Of a DNA stretch of 64,000 bases, positions 19,024 to 27,846 are shown in pieces. The DNA comes from Idiomarina ramblicola (GTDB lineage Bacteria; Pseudomonadota; Gammaproteobacteria; Enterobacterales; Alteromonadaceae), in NCBI RefSeq assembly GCF_003987255.1, contig NZ_PIQC01000003.1:62001-126000 (forward strand), given 5' to 3'. The translations under genes and the position numbers were made by a program. Numbering within the stretch: the first letter of the stretch is position 1; each line of letters begins with the position of its first letter. Below the pieces are notes generated by a model. It had not been told where the DNA came from. It made no database searches and saw only the letters and a program-made list of their open reading frames with translations.

Positions 19024-19970
19024 GAGGCTTTCTCCATAGATTCCGGCAGTACCGCTGCCGCTGGGTTTAATAACAAAGTTAATAAGGCATTTTGTGCATA
19101 CAGCCGGTTCTCTGCCTGCTGAAAACAGCGCGACAATGAACCGTCCATAACATCGGAGGTAATTTCATAGCCGCGATGCGCCGGCTGGCAGTGCAACACC
19201 GAGGTGGCACCACTGTGCTCAACCAGTTGCGCGTTGATTTGATATGGATTAAAAATATCGCGCACATCGCTCAGCGGCTTTTCATCGCCCATAGAAACCC
19301 AGGTATCGGTGTAGAGCGCATCGGCACCGGCAACCGCAGCAATGTCATGCGTTACTACAATGTTTGCGCCGCTGTTCTTTGCCAAAGTTTTCGCTTGCTT
19401 CACAACATCAGCATCGGGTTCATAACCTTTCGGGCAAATAATGGTGCAGTCAGCCCCGACCGTGGCAGCCGTTAACATCAACGAGTGCGAGACGTTATTC
19501 CCGTCGCCTAAGTAAACCAGCTTCAGCCCCTGCACTTTGCCGTACTGTTCCTGTAGCGTTAAAAAGTCGGCCAATGCCTGACAAGGGTGAAACCGATCAC
19601 ATAAGCTATTAACCACCGAGACCGACGCGTGCTGAGCCAGTTCTTCTAAGGTGCTATGCGACATCACCCGGGCGACAATGGCATCGGCCCAGCAGGAGAG
19701 GTTGCGGGCATAGTCGGCAACGGTTTCGCGCACGCCCATACCCTGCCCCTGCTCGTTCAGGTACACGGCATGACCACCCAGTTTTTGCAGGCCAATGTCA
19801 AAAGACAGGCGTGTGCGTAAACTGGGCTTTTCGAACAGCGTCACTACGCTTTGGCCAGCCAGTGTGTGTTGATATTTTTCGGGGTGTTTTTTTTGCGCTT
19901 GTGCTAAAGCCAATAATTGCACTGTGTCAGCCGGAGTTAACTCCAGCCCGGATAAACAATGTTTCATCAT
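19020..19970 (-). CDS. argF: ornithine carbamoyltransferase (unusual HCQP motif)
   Basis: It converts ornithine and carbamoyl phosphate to citrulline. The carbamoyl-phosphate loop is PSLRTR at 49-54, and HPCQ at 128-131 is present. The ornithine loop reads HCQPAHR at 260-266, where the family normally has HCLP, so a conserved Leu is replaced by Gln. The rest fits OTCase, not the acetylornithine variant, and the operon contains argE for deacetylation, so ordinary OTCase activity is expected. At 316 aa it is of normal length. It lies two bases after argB and overlaps argG. Confidence 0.92.
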   Translation of the reverse strand: MMKHCLSGLELTPADTVQLLALAQAQKKHPEKYQHTLAGQSVVTLFEKPSLRTRLSFDIGLQKLGGHAVYLNEQGQGMGVRETVADYARNLSCWADAIVARVMSHSTLEELAQHASVSVVNSLCDRFHPCQALADFLTLQEQYGKVQGLKLVYLGDGNNVSHSLMLTAATVGADCTIICPKGYEPDADVVKQAKTLAKNSGANIVVTHDIAAVAGADALYTDTWVSMGDEKPLSDVRDIFNPYQINAQLVEHSGATSVLHCQPAHRGYEITSDVMDGSLSRCFQQAENRLYAQNALLTLLLNPAAAVLPESMEKAS

Positions 19971-19972
19971 AC

Positions 19973-20716
19973 TTACTCACTAATCTGTGTGCCTGAAAAA
20001 GGGTTATTCATTAAATTCCAACTGCCTATTCGCACACATCGTCGTAAGCGTTTTGCGGCTTCCAGCGCGCCGCGAACTTTCACCAGCATGCCGTCTTTAA
20101 TGACGCCAGTTTGAGTCAGTTCGTGAATCGTATCTGAGTTGAGGTGACTTAAAGGCTTGCCACCGCCGTCTAAAACCGCTTCAACGTCGGTCAGAAACAA
20201 CAGCTCAGCGTTGTAGGTCGCGGCAACAGCAACCGCAGCATCGTCGGCATTGACGTTAAACCAGTCGCCATTTTCACCAAAGCCAATAGAGCTAATGACC
20301 GGTAGATAACCATGCGCCAGTAAGTCAGAAATAAGCCCGACAGCAGGCATCACTTCCGGAATCTCACAAACGCCTACCTGCCCCAAGGTTTCAGACCTTT
20401 GTACGCAGCTAATGCCCGTTTCATACAAGGTAATACCCATCGGCTTTATGCCCTGGGCAATGGCGTATTTCATTAGTGTTTTGTTTGCCGCACCGGCCAG
20501 GCCGCCGACTATGTACGGCATGTGTTGCTCAGGACTGACTCTTATGCCGTCTTGCTTTTCACTGTGTAAGCCTGCTGTCGCCAACCACTGTTGCACTAAA
20601 GCGCCACCGCCATGCACTAACAGCGTTTTATCATAAGTTTGTTTAAGTGACTGAAACATAGCTTTCAGGGCTTCAGGCTGCTCCAATAAACTGCCACCCA
20701 GTTTTACGACTTTCAT
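19973..20716 (-). CDS. argB: acetylglutamate kinase
   Basis: This amino-acid kinase phosphorylates N-acetylglutamate. It opens with VVKLGGSLL and has LVHGGGALVQQWL (about 33-45) for phosphate and substrate binding and NVNADDAAVAVA in the nucleotide region. At 247 aa it is the short gammaproteobacterial form, which lacks the N-terminal helix linked with arginine feedback. Its start overlaps the argC stop (ATGA), giving tight coupling in the operon. Confidence 0.94.
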   Translation of the reverse strand: MKVVKLGGSLLEQPEALKAMFQSLKQTYDKTLLVHGGGALVQQWLATAGLHSEKQDGIRVSPEQHMPYIVGGLAGAANKTLMKYAIAQGIKPMGITLYETGISCVQRSETLGQVGVCEIPEVMPAVGLISDLLAHGYLPVISSIGFGENGDWFNVNADDAAVAVAATYNAELLFLTDVEAVLDGGGKPLSHLNSDTIHELTQTGVIKDGMLVKVRGALEAAKRLRRCVRIGSWNLMNNPFSGTQISE

Positions 20717-21723
20717 AACAGGCCCTCTTCAATCGGTAGACCTAACTGCAGGTTAATGCATTGAATCGCCTGACTGGCTGCACCTTTAAGCAAGTTATCG
20801 ATGGCCGACAACACAATCAGTTGGTTTCCCTGCCGGTGCCAGCCAATATCCACAAAAGGCTGTTGTACAACATCCTTAATAGCCGGGCGTGCCCGCTTAT
20901 CACAGCGTACCAGGGGTTGTTCCGCGTAACATTGGTAGGCGTTATCCAGCTCTTTATCGCTAACCCCCGGGTTAAGATCAGCATACACAGTGGCCAGAAT
21001 GCCACGTGGAAATTGTGCCAGGTGAGGGGTAAACAGTACGTCATGTTGTAGTTGTTGAGCTATTTCCGGTGTATGACGATGTCCAAATAGGCCGTATGCC
21101 TGCAAAGAGAGTTCTGCACCATGAGTAACAAGAGAAGCCTTGCGCCCCGCACCCGTAACTCCGGACACCGCATTAATAATAACTTTGTTATTGTTGAGTA
21201 AACCGGACTGCTTTAGCGGAAGCAATGCCATTAAGCTGGCCGTTGGGTAGCAACCAGGAACCGCAACCAACTGGGCTGTAGCTATCTCATGCGGGTACCA
21301 TTCCGCCAGACCATAAGCCGCCTGCTGAAGCCACCGAGCCTGTTTGTGCTCAAAACCATAAAACGTCGGATAATCTTCAACTGCGTCTAAGCGAAAACCA
21401 CCGGACAGGTCTATCACTTTTAGGCCTGCCTCAAGAAACTCAGGCGCCAGGGCAACACTGACCCCGTGATCAGTACATAAAAACACGGTATCGGCCTGAC
21501 GCTTAATGCTCAACTTTTCTTTATCTGACAAGCCCTGTAAGGAAATTTTTAGACAATGTCCGTATTGTGGGTACAAATCACTCAACAAGGTACCGGCATC
21601 ACTGCTATGCTCAGACACATAACAGCCAAGAAGGCTAAGAGCCGAGTGTTGCTGCACTAAACGGCTAAGCTCCGCTCCAACGTAACCGCTGGCTCCGATA
21701 ATAGCGACTGACTGAGACGGCAT
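20713..21723 (-). CDS. argC: N-acetyl-gamma-glutamyl-phosphate reductase
   Basis: The first gene of the arginine operon. An NADP-binding start (AIIGASGYVGAELSRL) is followed by the catalytic cysteine in VPGCYPTASLM and a conserved GHRHTPEI segment. At 336 aa it is of family length. Transcription starts in the 103-bp region shared with divergent argE, where an ArgR-like palindrome lies. The overlap with argB continues the coupled series argC-B-F-G-H(A). Confidence 0.95.
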   Translation of the reverse strand: MPSQSVAIIGASGYVGAELSRLVQQHSALSLLGCYVSEHSSDAGTLLSDLYPQYGHCLKISLQGLSDKEKLSIKRQADTVFLCTDHGVSVALAPEFLEAGLKVIDLSGGFRLDAVEDYPTFYGFEHKQARWLQQAAYGLAEWYPHEIATAQLVAVPGCYPTASLMALLPLKQSGLLNNNKVIINAVSGVTGAGRKASLVTHGAELSLQAYGLFGHRHTPEIAQQLQHDVLFTPHLAQFPRGILATVYADLNPGVSDKELDNAYQCYAEQPLVRCDKRARPAIKDVVQQPFVDIGWHRQGNQLIVLSAIDNLLKGAASQAIQCINLQLGLPIEEGLL

Positions 21724-21826
21724 GCGACAAAAAACCTATTGCTGTTTCTGAGTAAAAATGCAGAATAACCGAATAAATATATTTATGCAATAATAGTGAA
21801 TAATTATATTCAAGGAATTAACTCAT
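21724..21826. promoter_or_regulatory. divergent argC/argE control region with an ArgR-like operator
   Basis: The 103 bp are AT-rich. The palindrome TGAATAATTATATTCA (21797-21812) resembles the ARG box (consensus TGAAT-4W-ATTCA in E. coli), though here the central spacer is two bases longer. A second weaker AT palindrome, AAATATATTTAT, lies at about 21774-21785. The arrangement fits ArgR repressing both directions when arginine is plentiful. Confidence 0.65.
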
Positions 21827-22987
21827 ATGCGCACAGCCTCTTTACCGTCATTCTTTTCCATGTACCAGCAGCTCATTGCTCTGCCGTCCATTAGTGCCAC
21901 CGATCCTAAGTGGGATCAGAGCAACCAGAAAGTCATTACTCTCTTGGCTGAGTGGCTCGAGCTGCTTGGTTTTGACTGCGAAATTAACGAACTGCAAAGC
22001 CAACAGGGAAAGTACAATTTACTGGCCCGCCGTGGCGGTGGAAGCGGTGGGTTATTACTGTCCGGTCACACCGACACCGTGCCTTACGATGCCAGCCGCT
22101 GGAACTTTGATCCGTTTAAGCTCACCGAGCAGGACGACCGCTGGTACGGTCTCGGCAGCATTGATATGAAAGGCTTCTTTGCTTTCGTTCTGCAGGCGCT
22201 CAGCGAGCTGGACTCAACTCAGCAAACCAAACCGATAATGATACTGGCGACCGCCGATGAAGAGACGACCATGAACGGCGCCCGCGAAGTCAGCCGCTTT
22301 GCTCATCTGAAACCCGACTACTGTGTGATTGGTGAGCCTACGGATATGCGCCCGGTATACGCACACAAAGGTCATATGAGTGAGGTTGTTCGCATTACCG
22401 GACGCTCCGGCCACAGCTCCGATCCAGCATTGGGTATTAACGCCATAGAGCTCATGCACGACGTCATTTCAGCACTATTGAAATTAAAAGAAGAATTTAA
22501 GCATAAATATTCAGATTCAAGCTTTACGGTGCCACAACCCACTATGAATTTTGGCCACATTCATGGAGGCGATAATGCCAACCGTATCTGTGGCTGTTGT
22601 GAATTGCATCTGGATATTCGTCCGCTACCGGGCTTATCGGTCGACGAGCTTTACGCTCATTTGCACAAAGCGACGGAGAGTATTCAGGCACGTTATCCCG
22701 GCTCTGTTGAGCTGATTTCATTGCACCACCCTGTGCCGGCCTTTCAACAAGCAACCGACTCAGCTCTGGTTCAACTCGCTGAAAAAATCGCACAAAGCGA
22801 AGCTCAGGCTGTAAACTACTGCACCGAAGCGCCTTTTCTACAAGAATTAGGCTGTGAAACTTTGGTTATGGGACCCGGCTCGATCAGACAAGCGCATCAG
22901 CCAGATGAGTACTTATTAACCGAAACCATACAACCCACTCAAGAGAAGCTAAAAAGTTTATTAAAAAGGTTTTGTTTTTCGAGCTAG
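21827..22987 (+). CDS. argE: acetylornithine deacetylase
   Basis: This M20-family zinc hydrolase frees ornithine from N-acetylornithine. The metal ligands are His in LLSGHTDTVPYD, the bridging Asp in GSIDMKGFF, Glu-Glu in ATADEETTMNGA and a later Glu in CTEAPFLQELG. At 386 aa it has the usual length. It is transcribed divergently from argCBFGH(A). The presence of ArgE means the linear pathway is used rather than ArgJ recycling. Its 3' end overlaps a possible sigma-28 promoter for the next gene. Confidence 0.94.
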   Translation: MRTASLPSFFSMYQQLIALPSISATDPKWDQSNQKVITLLAEWLELLGFDCEINELQSQQGKYNLLARRGGGSGGLLLSGHTDTVPYDASRWNFDPFKLTEQDDRWYGLGSIDMKGFFAFVLQALSELDSTQQTKPIMILATADEETTMNGAREVSRFAHLKPDYCVIGEPTDMRPVYAHKGHMSEVVRITGRSGHSSDPALGINAIELMHDVISALLKLKEEFKHKYSDSSFTVPQPTMNFGHIHGGDNANRICGCCELHLDIRPLPGLSVDELYAHLHKATESIQARYPGSVELISLHHPVPAFQQATDSALVQLAEKIAQSEAQAVNYCTEAPFLQELGCETLVMGPGSIRQAHQPDEYLLTETIQPTQEKLKSLLKRFCFSS

Positions 22988-22997
22988 CTGCCGATAG
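22970..22997 (+). promoter_or_regulatory. possible FliA (sigma-28) promoter for the chemoreceptor
   Basis: GCCGATAG at 22990-22997 matches seven of eight bases of the FliA -10 (GCCGATAA). TTTTGTTT at 22970-22977 is a partial -35 match with a 12-bp spacer. Chemoreceptors are commonly FliA-dependent. The -35 lies in the argE coding region. Confidence 0.42.
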
Positions 22998-23076
22998 CAA
23001 AGTATATCTTAGATTCTAGTGACATTGAGTCTGCCAGCAGTAGACCATAAGTTTTGGTACAACAAAGGATTATAAC

Positions 23077-24702
23077 ATGATACGACAGCTCTCCATCGGT
23101 GTCCGCGCAAGCACGGCTTTCGGGCTCATTGGAATACTGACACTCATTTTGGGTATTTTTGCACTCAACCGTATGGGGGCTATTGAGACTCAACTTAATA
23201 TCATTAGCGGTGAGCAGGTGCCTGCACTTGATAACGTGAACGATTTGGACCGCGAATTCTTAAGAGTACGTATCCACTCGGCTAATGTTGCCGCCTATAT
23301 TGACGACCCAACTCGCCTTGAGAGGTATCGAGAGAACTTAACAAGCGCTATCGATTCTCTAAAACGCAACCAGGACGAGTATGAGTCGACTATTGCAGAT
23401 GCAAAGGCTAAAAAACTATTCAATGAATACATGGCGTTGGATCAAGAGTTCTGGAAGTTGAATGACCAGTTTAATCAACTCGTCGACGCTGGTTTAACCG
23501 ATGCTATTGACTCACTTCGCGAAAACAATGTTCTGCCGCTGACCAATAAAATTTCTGCCAAGCTCGACGAACTTCTGGCTCGCGAAATGGAGCTCATTGA
23601 TGAGGCTTCTGCAGAGGCTCATAACGTTTCCAGTACGGCCAACACGGCGGTAGTCATCGCATTAGTCATCGTTATCGCGTTATTAGCGTTATTTGCCATA
23701 GTGCTGACCAGAAGTATCGTAAAACCCATTCGTGGCGCAGTCGATTTCGCAAAAACCATAGCAGCTCGCGATTTAACTCAATCGATTGACATTGAAGGTG
23801 AAGACGAGCCAGCACAACTGCTCCGCCAATTGCGTACCATGCAAGATCAATTGCGCGAATCCATGAGCACCATTTCCGAATCTTCAGAACAACTTGCCTC
23901 AACGTCAGAAGAGCTTAGTTCGGTCACTCAAGAGTCGACCCGAACCATCCAGCAACAGTCGGAAGAGCTCGAACAAGCAGCGACTGCCGTAAACGAGTTA
24001 ACGACAGCAGTAGAAACCGTTGCTCAGGATGCTCAAAACGCCTCTGAAGCTTCCGAAGAAGCCAATAAGCAGGCACAACATGGCGACGAACGTGTGCGAG
24101 AAACGGTACGCGCTATTGAAGAGCTCTCACAGGAAATTGGTGATTCATCCGGTAGCGTTACCGAGCTAGCGGAAAAAGTGAGAGGTATTACCAAGGTACT
24201 TGAGGTAATTCGCGGCATTGCTGAGCAGACGAACTTGCTGGCACTTAACGCCGCCATTGAAGCCGCACGAGCCGGAGAGTCGGGTCGAGGCTTTGCGGTT
24301 GTCGCCGATGAAGTTCGTTCACTGGCACACAAAACGCAGCAGTCCACCGTTGAAATTGAGGACATGGTTAAAGCCATTAATGAGTCCAGTGACCGTTCAG
24401 TTAGTACAATGGATCGAAGCTTAGAACGAGCCACTAAGACTCTCGATGTGGCTCGTGGTGCCGGCGAGGCTCTGCAGTTAATTGCGACAGCAGTGAGTGA
24501 AATCAATAACCACAATACTTCCATCGCCAGTGCCGCTGAAGAGCAGGCAAACGTGTCACGTGATGTTGATAAGAACTTAGTCAGTATTCGCGACTTGTCT
24601 AACTCAACCGCTTCAGGTGCAGAACAAACCAACGCCTCCAGCCAAGAGTTATCGCGTCTTGCTGTTAGCCTGAATGAGTTGGTTGAGCGCTTCAAGATTT
24701 AA
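23077..24702 (+). CDS. methyl-accepting chemotaxis protein
   Basis: This is an inner-membrane chemoreceptor with two membrane segments (about 12-30 and 190-211) flanking a periplasmic helical domain of four-helix-bundle type. A HAMP domain follows (about 212-265) and then a long cytoplasmic coiled coil. The kinase-contacting tip [20 protein letters not shown] (about 380-400) is intact. Gln/Glu-rich methylation helices flank it. It lacks a C-terminal CheR-tethering pentapeptide and ends VERFKI. It has an AAAGGA ribosome-binding site and stands alone. The ligand is unknown. Confidence 0.93.
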   Translation: MIRQLSIGVRASTAFGLIGILTLILGIFALNRMGAIETQLNIISGEQVPALDNVNDLDREFLRVRIHSANVAAYIDDPTRLERYRENLTSAIDSLKRNQDEYESTIADAKAKKLFNEYMALDQEFWKLNDQFNQLVDAGLTDAIDSLRENNVLPLTNKISAKLDELLAREMELIDEASAEAHNVSSTANTAVVIALVIVIALLALFAIVLTRSIVKPIRGAVDFAKTIAARDLTQSIDIEGEDEPAQLLRQLRTMQDQLRESMSTISESSEQLASTSEELSSVTQESTRTIQQQSEELEQAATAVNELTTAVETVAQDAQNASEASEEANKQAQHGDERVRETVRAIEELSQEIGDSSGSVTELAEKVRGITKVLEVIRGIAEQTNLLALNAAIEAARAGESGRGFAVVADEVRSLAHKTQQSTVEIEDMVKAINESSDRSVSTMDRSLERATKTLDVARGAGEALQLIATAVSEINNHNTSIASAAEEQANVSRDVDKNLVSIRDLSNSTASGAEQTNASSQELSRLAVSLNELVERFKI

Positions 24703-24733
24703 TCCTAAGAGTTCTCCCAACATTCAAACCAGT

Positions 24734-24764
24734 AACGGGGCCGCTTTGGCCCCGTTCGAATTTT
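24734..24764 (+). terminator. rho-independent terminator of the chemoreceptor gene
   Basis: A 9-bp stem AACGGGGCC/GGCCCCGTT with a 5-nt loop is followed by CGAATTTT. The T run is short but the stem is perfect and GC-rich. Confidence 0.75.
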
Positions 24765-24804
24765 AGCCACAAACTCCTTCTCAACCAAAATAACCATACT
24801 GAAT

Positions 24805-24894
24805 ACTGCTAATCAACCGCATAAATTAGACTAATGGTGCGACCAGCATCTAATCTTAATCCGTGTTAACAAACTCATAACAACGGATTCAAAA
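24805..24894 (+). promoter_or_regulatory. aceB upstream region with repeated CTAAT/ATTAG half-sites
   Basis: Four half-sites lie within 46 bp: CTAAT at 24809-24813, ATTAG (inverted) at 24825-24829, CTAAT at 24831-24835 and CTAAT at 24850-24854. The first two form an inverted repeat with an 11-bp spacer, a spacing seen in LysR-type sites. A LysR-type gene lies at the end of the ace cluster. The link is inference. Confidence 0.35.
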
Positions 24895-26478
24895 ATGAAC
24901 AATCTATTTAACTTCAGTCAACCGCTTGATGACGATGCGAAGGCCTTGTTCAACGACGATAATCAGTCTTTTCTCGCTGAGTTAGTCGATACCTTTCAAC
25001 CACAGTTAGAGTCGCTGTTAAAAAAGCGCCAGCAACGACAGGCGCAATTTGATCAGGGCCAGTTGCCCGACTTCGATCCCACCACGAAAGACATTCGCGA
25101 AGAAAACTGGCGCATTGCCGAGTTACCAGCCGACTTGAAAAAACGCCGTTTAGAAATTACCGGCCCAGTCGACCGTAAAATGGTCATCAACGCGCTGAAT
25201 GCCAATGTCGATTGCTACATGGCTGACTTTGAAGATTCTCAATCGCCTACCTGGGAGGGCATGGTTAACGGTCAAATCAACCTTCGTGACGCCAACATTG
25301 GCGGCATGACCTACACCGACCCCGACAGTGGCAAACACTATGAAGTTGGCTCTGATCCTGCACTGCTCATTGCCCGGGTTCGCGGCCTGCATTTACCAGA
25401 AAAACACGTACAGCGTAACGGCAAGCCAATTCCCGGTGCATTAATGGACTTTGCTTTGTACTTTTTACTGAATTATCAGCAGCGCCTGCAACAAGGCTCC
25501 GGTGTATATTACTACCTGCCCAAGTTGGAACACAGCGACGAAGCCAAATGGTGGGCCGACGTTTTTCACTTCACAGAGAAAAAGTTCAGCCTGAAAACCA
25601 GCACCATTCGGTCCACCATACTCATTGAAACCCTGCCGGCGGTTTTTCAAATGCACGAAATACTGCACGCCATGAAAGACCACATTGCTGCACTTAACTG
25701 CGGTCGCTGGGACTACATTTTCAGTTACATCAAGACCCTGAAAGAGCATCCGGAGCGGGTTCTTCCCGACCGCCAGGTGGTGAGCATGGACAAGCCTTTT
25801 CTTAATGCCTACTCACGCTTGTTAGTAAAAACCTGTCATCAGCGCGGCGCCCTGGCTATGGGCGGCATGGCGGCTTTTATTCCCAGCAAAGATCCAGCTG
25901 AGAATGAGAAAATACTCGCTAAAGTGCACGCCGACAAAACCATGGAACGTGACAATGGGCACGACGGCACCTGGATTGCTCACCCCGGGCTTGCGGATAC
26001 CGTGCGCGAAATTTTTGTCGACGGTATTGAAGGCGACAACCAGCTTCACGTTCTGCGTGAAAACGACACAGCGATTGATCAGGCCTTACTGCTGCAACCC
26101 TGTGACGGCGAGCGCACCGAAGCGGGCATGCGAACCAACATTCGGGTGTCGCTGCAGTACATTGCCTCCTGGCTGAACGGCAAAGGCTGCGTTCCTATCT
26201 ACGGCCTGATGGAAGATGCCGCCACCGCCGAAATTTCTCGTACCTCAATCTGGCAGTGGATACGCCACGGCAAGACGCTTTCCGACAACACGCCGGTCAC
26301 CAAAGAGCTGTTTCGGCAATATCTGCAGGAAGAAGCGGACACAGTGAAAAATGAAGTCGGTGAACAGCGCTGGAACAACGAACCCTTTGCCCAGGCCCTG
26401 AGCCTGCTGGAAGAAATTACCACCGCCGACGAGCTGGTCGACTTTCTGACCCTGCCCGGCTACCAACAACTCAAGTAA
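24895..26478 (+). CDS. aceB: malate synthase A
   Basis: The enzyme condenses glyoxylate with acetyl-CoA to malate, the second step of the glyoxylate shunt. At 527 aa it is the A form. Family features include ITGPVDRKMVINALNA, CYMADFEDSQSPTW with the Mg-binding residues, and GRWDYIFSYIKT. It is followed after 30 bases by aceA, with aceK convergent behind, so the complete shunt and its switch are together. Growth on acetate or fatty acids is implied. Confidence 0.95.
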   Translation: MNNLFNFSQPLDDDAKALFNDDNQSFLAELVDTFQPQLESLLKKRQQRQAQFDQGQLPDFDPTTKDIREENWRIAELPADLKKRRLEITGPVDRKMVINALNANVDCYMADFEDSQSPTWEGMVNGQINLRDANIGGMTYTDPDSGKHYEVGSDPALLIARVRGLHLPEKHVQRNGKPIPGALMDFALYFLLNYQQRLQQGSGVYYYLPKLEHSDEAKWWADVFHFTEKKFSLKTSTIRSTILIETLPAVFQMHEILHAMKDHIAALNCGRWDYIFSYIKTLKEHPERVLPDRQVVSMDKPFLNAYSRLLVKTCHQRGALAMGGMAAFIPSKDPAENEKILAKVHADKTMERDNGHDGTWIAHPGLADTVREIFVDGIEGDNQLHVLRENDTAIDQALLLQPCDGERTEAGMRTNIRVSLQYIASWLNGKGCVPIYGLMEDAATAEISRTSIWQWIRHGKTLSDNTPVTKELFRQYLQEEADTVKNEVGEQRWNNEPFAQALSLLEEITTADELVDFLTLPGYQQLK

Positions 26479-26508
26479 TGACAATTAAAGAACAACAAGG
26501 AATTATTT

Positions 26509-27846
26509 ATGACAACCAAAAACCTTTCATTCGCACAACAGGTTAAAGAATTACAAAAGCAATGGGACACCGACCCGCGCTGGAAAGGTGTTGAGCGTCC
26601 CTACAGTGCCGAAGATGTGGTGCGGCTACGTGGCACAGTGCAGCCGGAATACACTTACGCCCGCAACGGTGCCGATAAACTGTGGCAGCTGATTCATGGT
26701 AAAGCGCAGGAAAAGTTCGGCAAAGACTATGTGAACGCACTGGGTGCTTTAACCGGCGGTCAGGCAGTACAGCAGGTCAAAGCCGGTTTACAGGCCATTT
26801 ATCTTTCCGGCTGGCAGGTCGCTGCTGATAACAACTCAGCCTGCAGCATGTATCCGGATCAGTCACTGTACCCGGTCGACTCAGTACCAACGGTAGTCGA
26901 GCGCATTAACAACTCCTTCGCCCGTGCCGACCAAATTCAGTGGTCAAAAGGCGTTACGCCGGAAGACGACAACTACGTAGACTATTTTGCCCCGATTGTT
27001 GCTGACGCAGAAGCCGGCTTCGGTGGTGTGCTCAATGCCTACGAGCTCATGAAGAACATGATAAAAGCCGGTGCTGCCGGTGTGCATTTTGAGGACCAAT
27101 TAGCATCTGTGAAAAAATGCGGTCACATGGGCGGAAAAGTACTGGTGCCAACGCAAGAAGCGGTGCAGAAACTTTCCGCTGCGCGCTTAGCTGCTGATGT
27201 TGCCGGTACGCCAACATTGATTGTCGCCCGTACTGACGCTAACGCCGCCGACTTGCTGACGTCTGATTTCGATCCGAATGACAAGCCTTTCATTACCGGT
27301 GAGCGCACTGCCGAAGGTTTCTATCGGGTTAAGCCGGGCATTGAGCAGGCTATTTCACGCGGCTTAGCTTATGCGCCGTTTGCCGATCTTATTTGGTGTG
27401 AAACCGCTAAACCAGACTTAGACGAAGCGCGCCAGTTTGCTGAAGCCGTTCATGCCAAGTATCCGGGTAAATTGTTAGCCTATAACTGTTCGCCTTCGTT
27501 TAACTGGAAACGTAACCTGGACGACGACACCATTGCCAAGTTCCAGCGCGAATTGGCCGCAATGGGTTATAAGTTCCAATTTATTACTTTAGCGGGTGTG
27601 CACAATATGTGGTACCACATGTTTGAGCTGGCACATGATTATGCCCGCAACGACATGTCAGCCTACGTTAAATTACAGCAGCAGGAGTTTGACGCAGCAG
27701 ACAAAGGTTACACCTTTGTGGCCCACCAACAGGAAGTGGGTACCGGTTACTTTGACGAGCTGACCAACGTGATTCAGGGCGGGTTGTCCTCGGTTACCGC
27801 ACTAAAAGGCTCGACCGAGGAAGACCAGTTTAAAACCTCCGCGTAA
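26509..27846 (+). CDS. aceA: isocitrate lyase
   Basis: It splits isocitrate to glyoxylate and succinate. The catalytic cysteine is C204 in KKCGHMGGK, and the FEDQLASV and [12 protein letters not shown] segments bind metal and substrate. At 445 aa it is the short bacterial form. An AAGGA ribosome-binding site lies in the 30-base gap after aceB, so they share an operon. The 3' end overlaps the convergent aceK gene by 17 bases, and the probable terminator for aceBA lies inside aceK. Confidence 0.96.
   Translation: MTTKNLSFAQQVKELQKQWDTDPRWKGVERPYSAEDVVRLRGTVQPEYTYARNGADKLWQLIHGKAQEKFGKDYVNALGALTGGQAVQQVKAGLQAIYLSGWQVAADNNSACSMYPDQSLYPVDSVPTVVERINNSFARADQIQWSKGVTPEDDNYVDYFAPIVADAEAGFGGVLNAYELMKNMIKAGAAGVHFEDQLASVKKCGHMGGKVLVPTQEAVQKLSAARLAADVAGTPTLIVARTDANAADLLTSDFDPNDKPFITGERTAEGFYRVKPGIEQAISRGLAYAPFADLIWCETAKPDLDEARQFAEAVHAKYPGKLLAYNCSPSFNWKRNLDDDTIAKFQRELAAMGYKFQFITLAGVHNMWYHMFELAHDYARNDMSAYVKLQQQEFDAADKGYTFVAHQQEVGTGYFDELTNVIQGGLSSVTALKGSTEEDQFKTSA

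Noticed and set aside
24033-24695. 220-codon open frame antisense to the chemoreceptor
   Set aside because: It is a shadow of the highly biased Ala/Ser/Glu codons of the receptor's coiled coil, with low-complexity Ser/Ala/Arg content and no ribosome-binding site.
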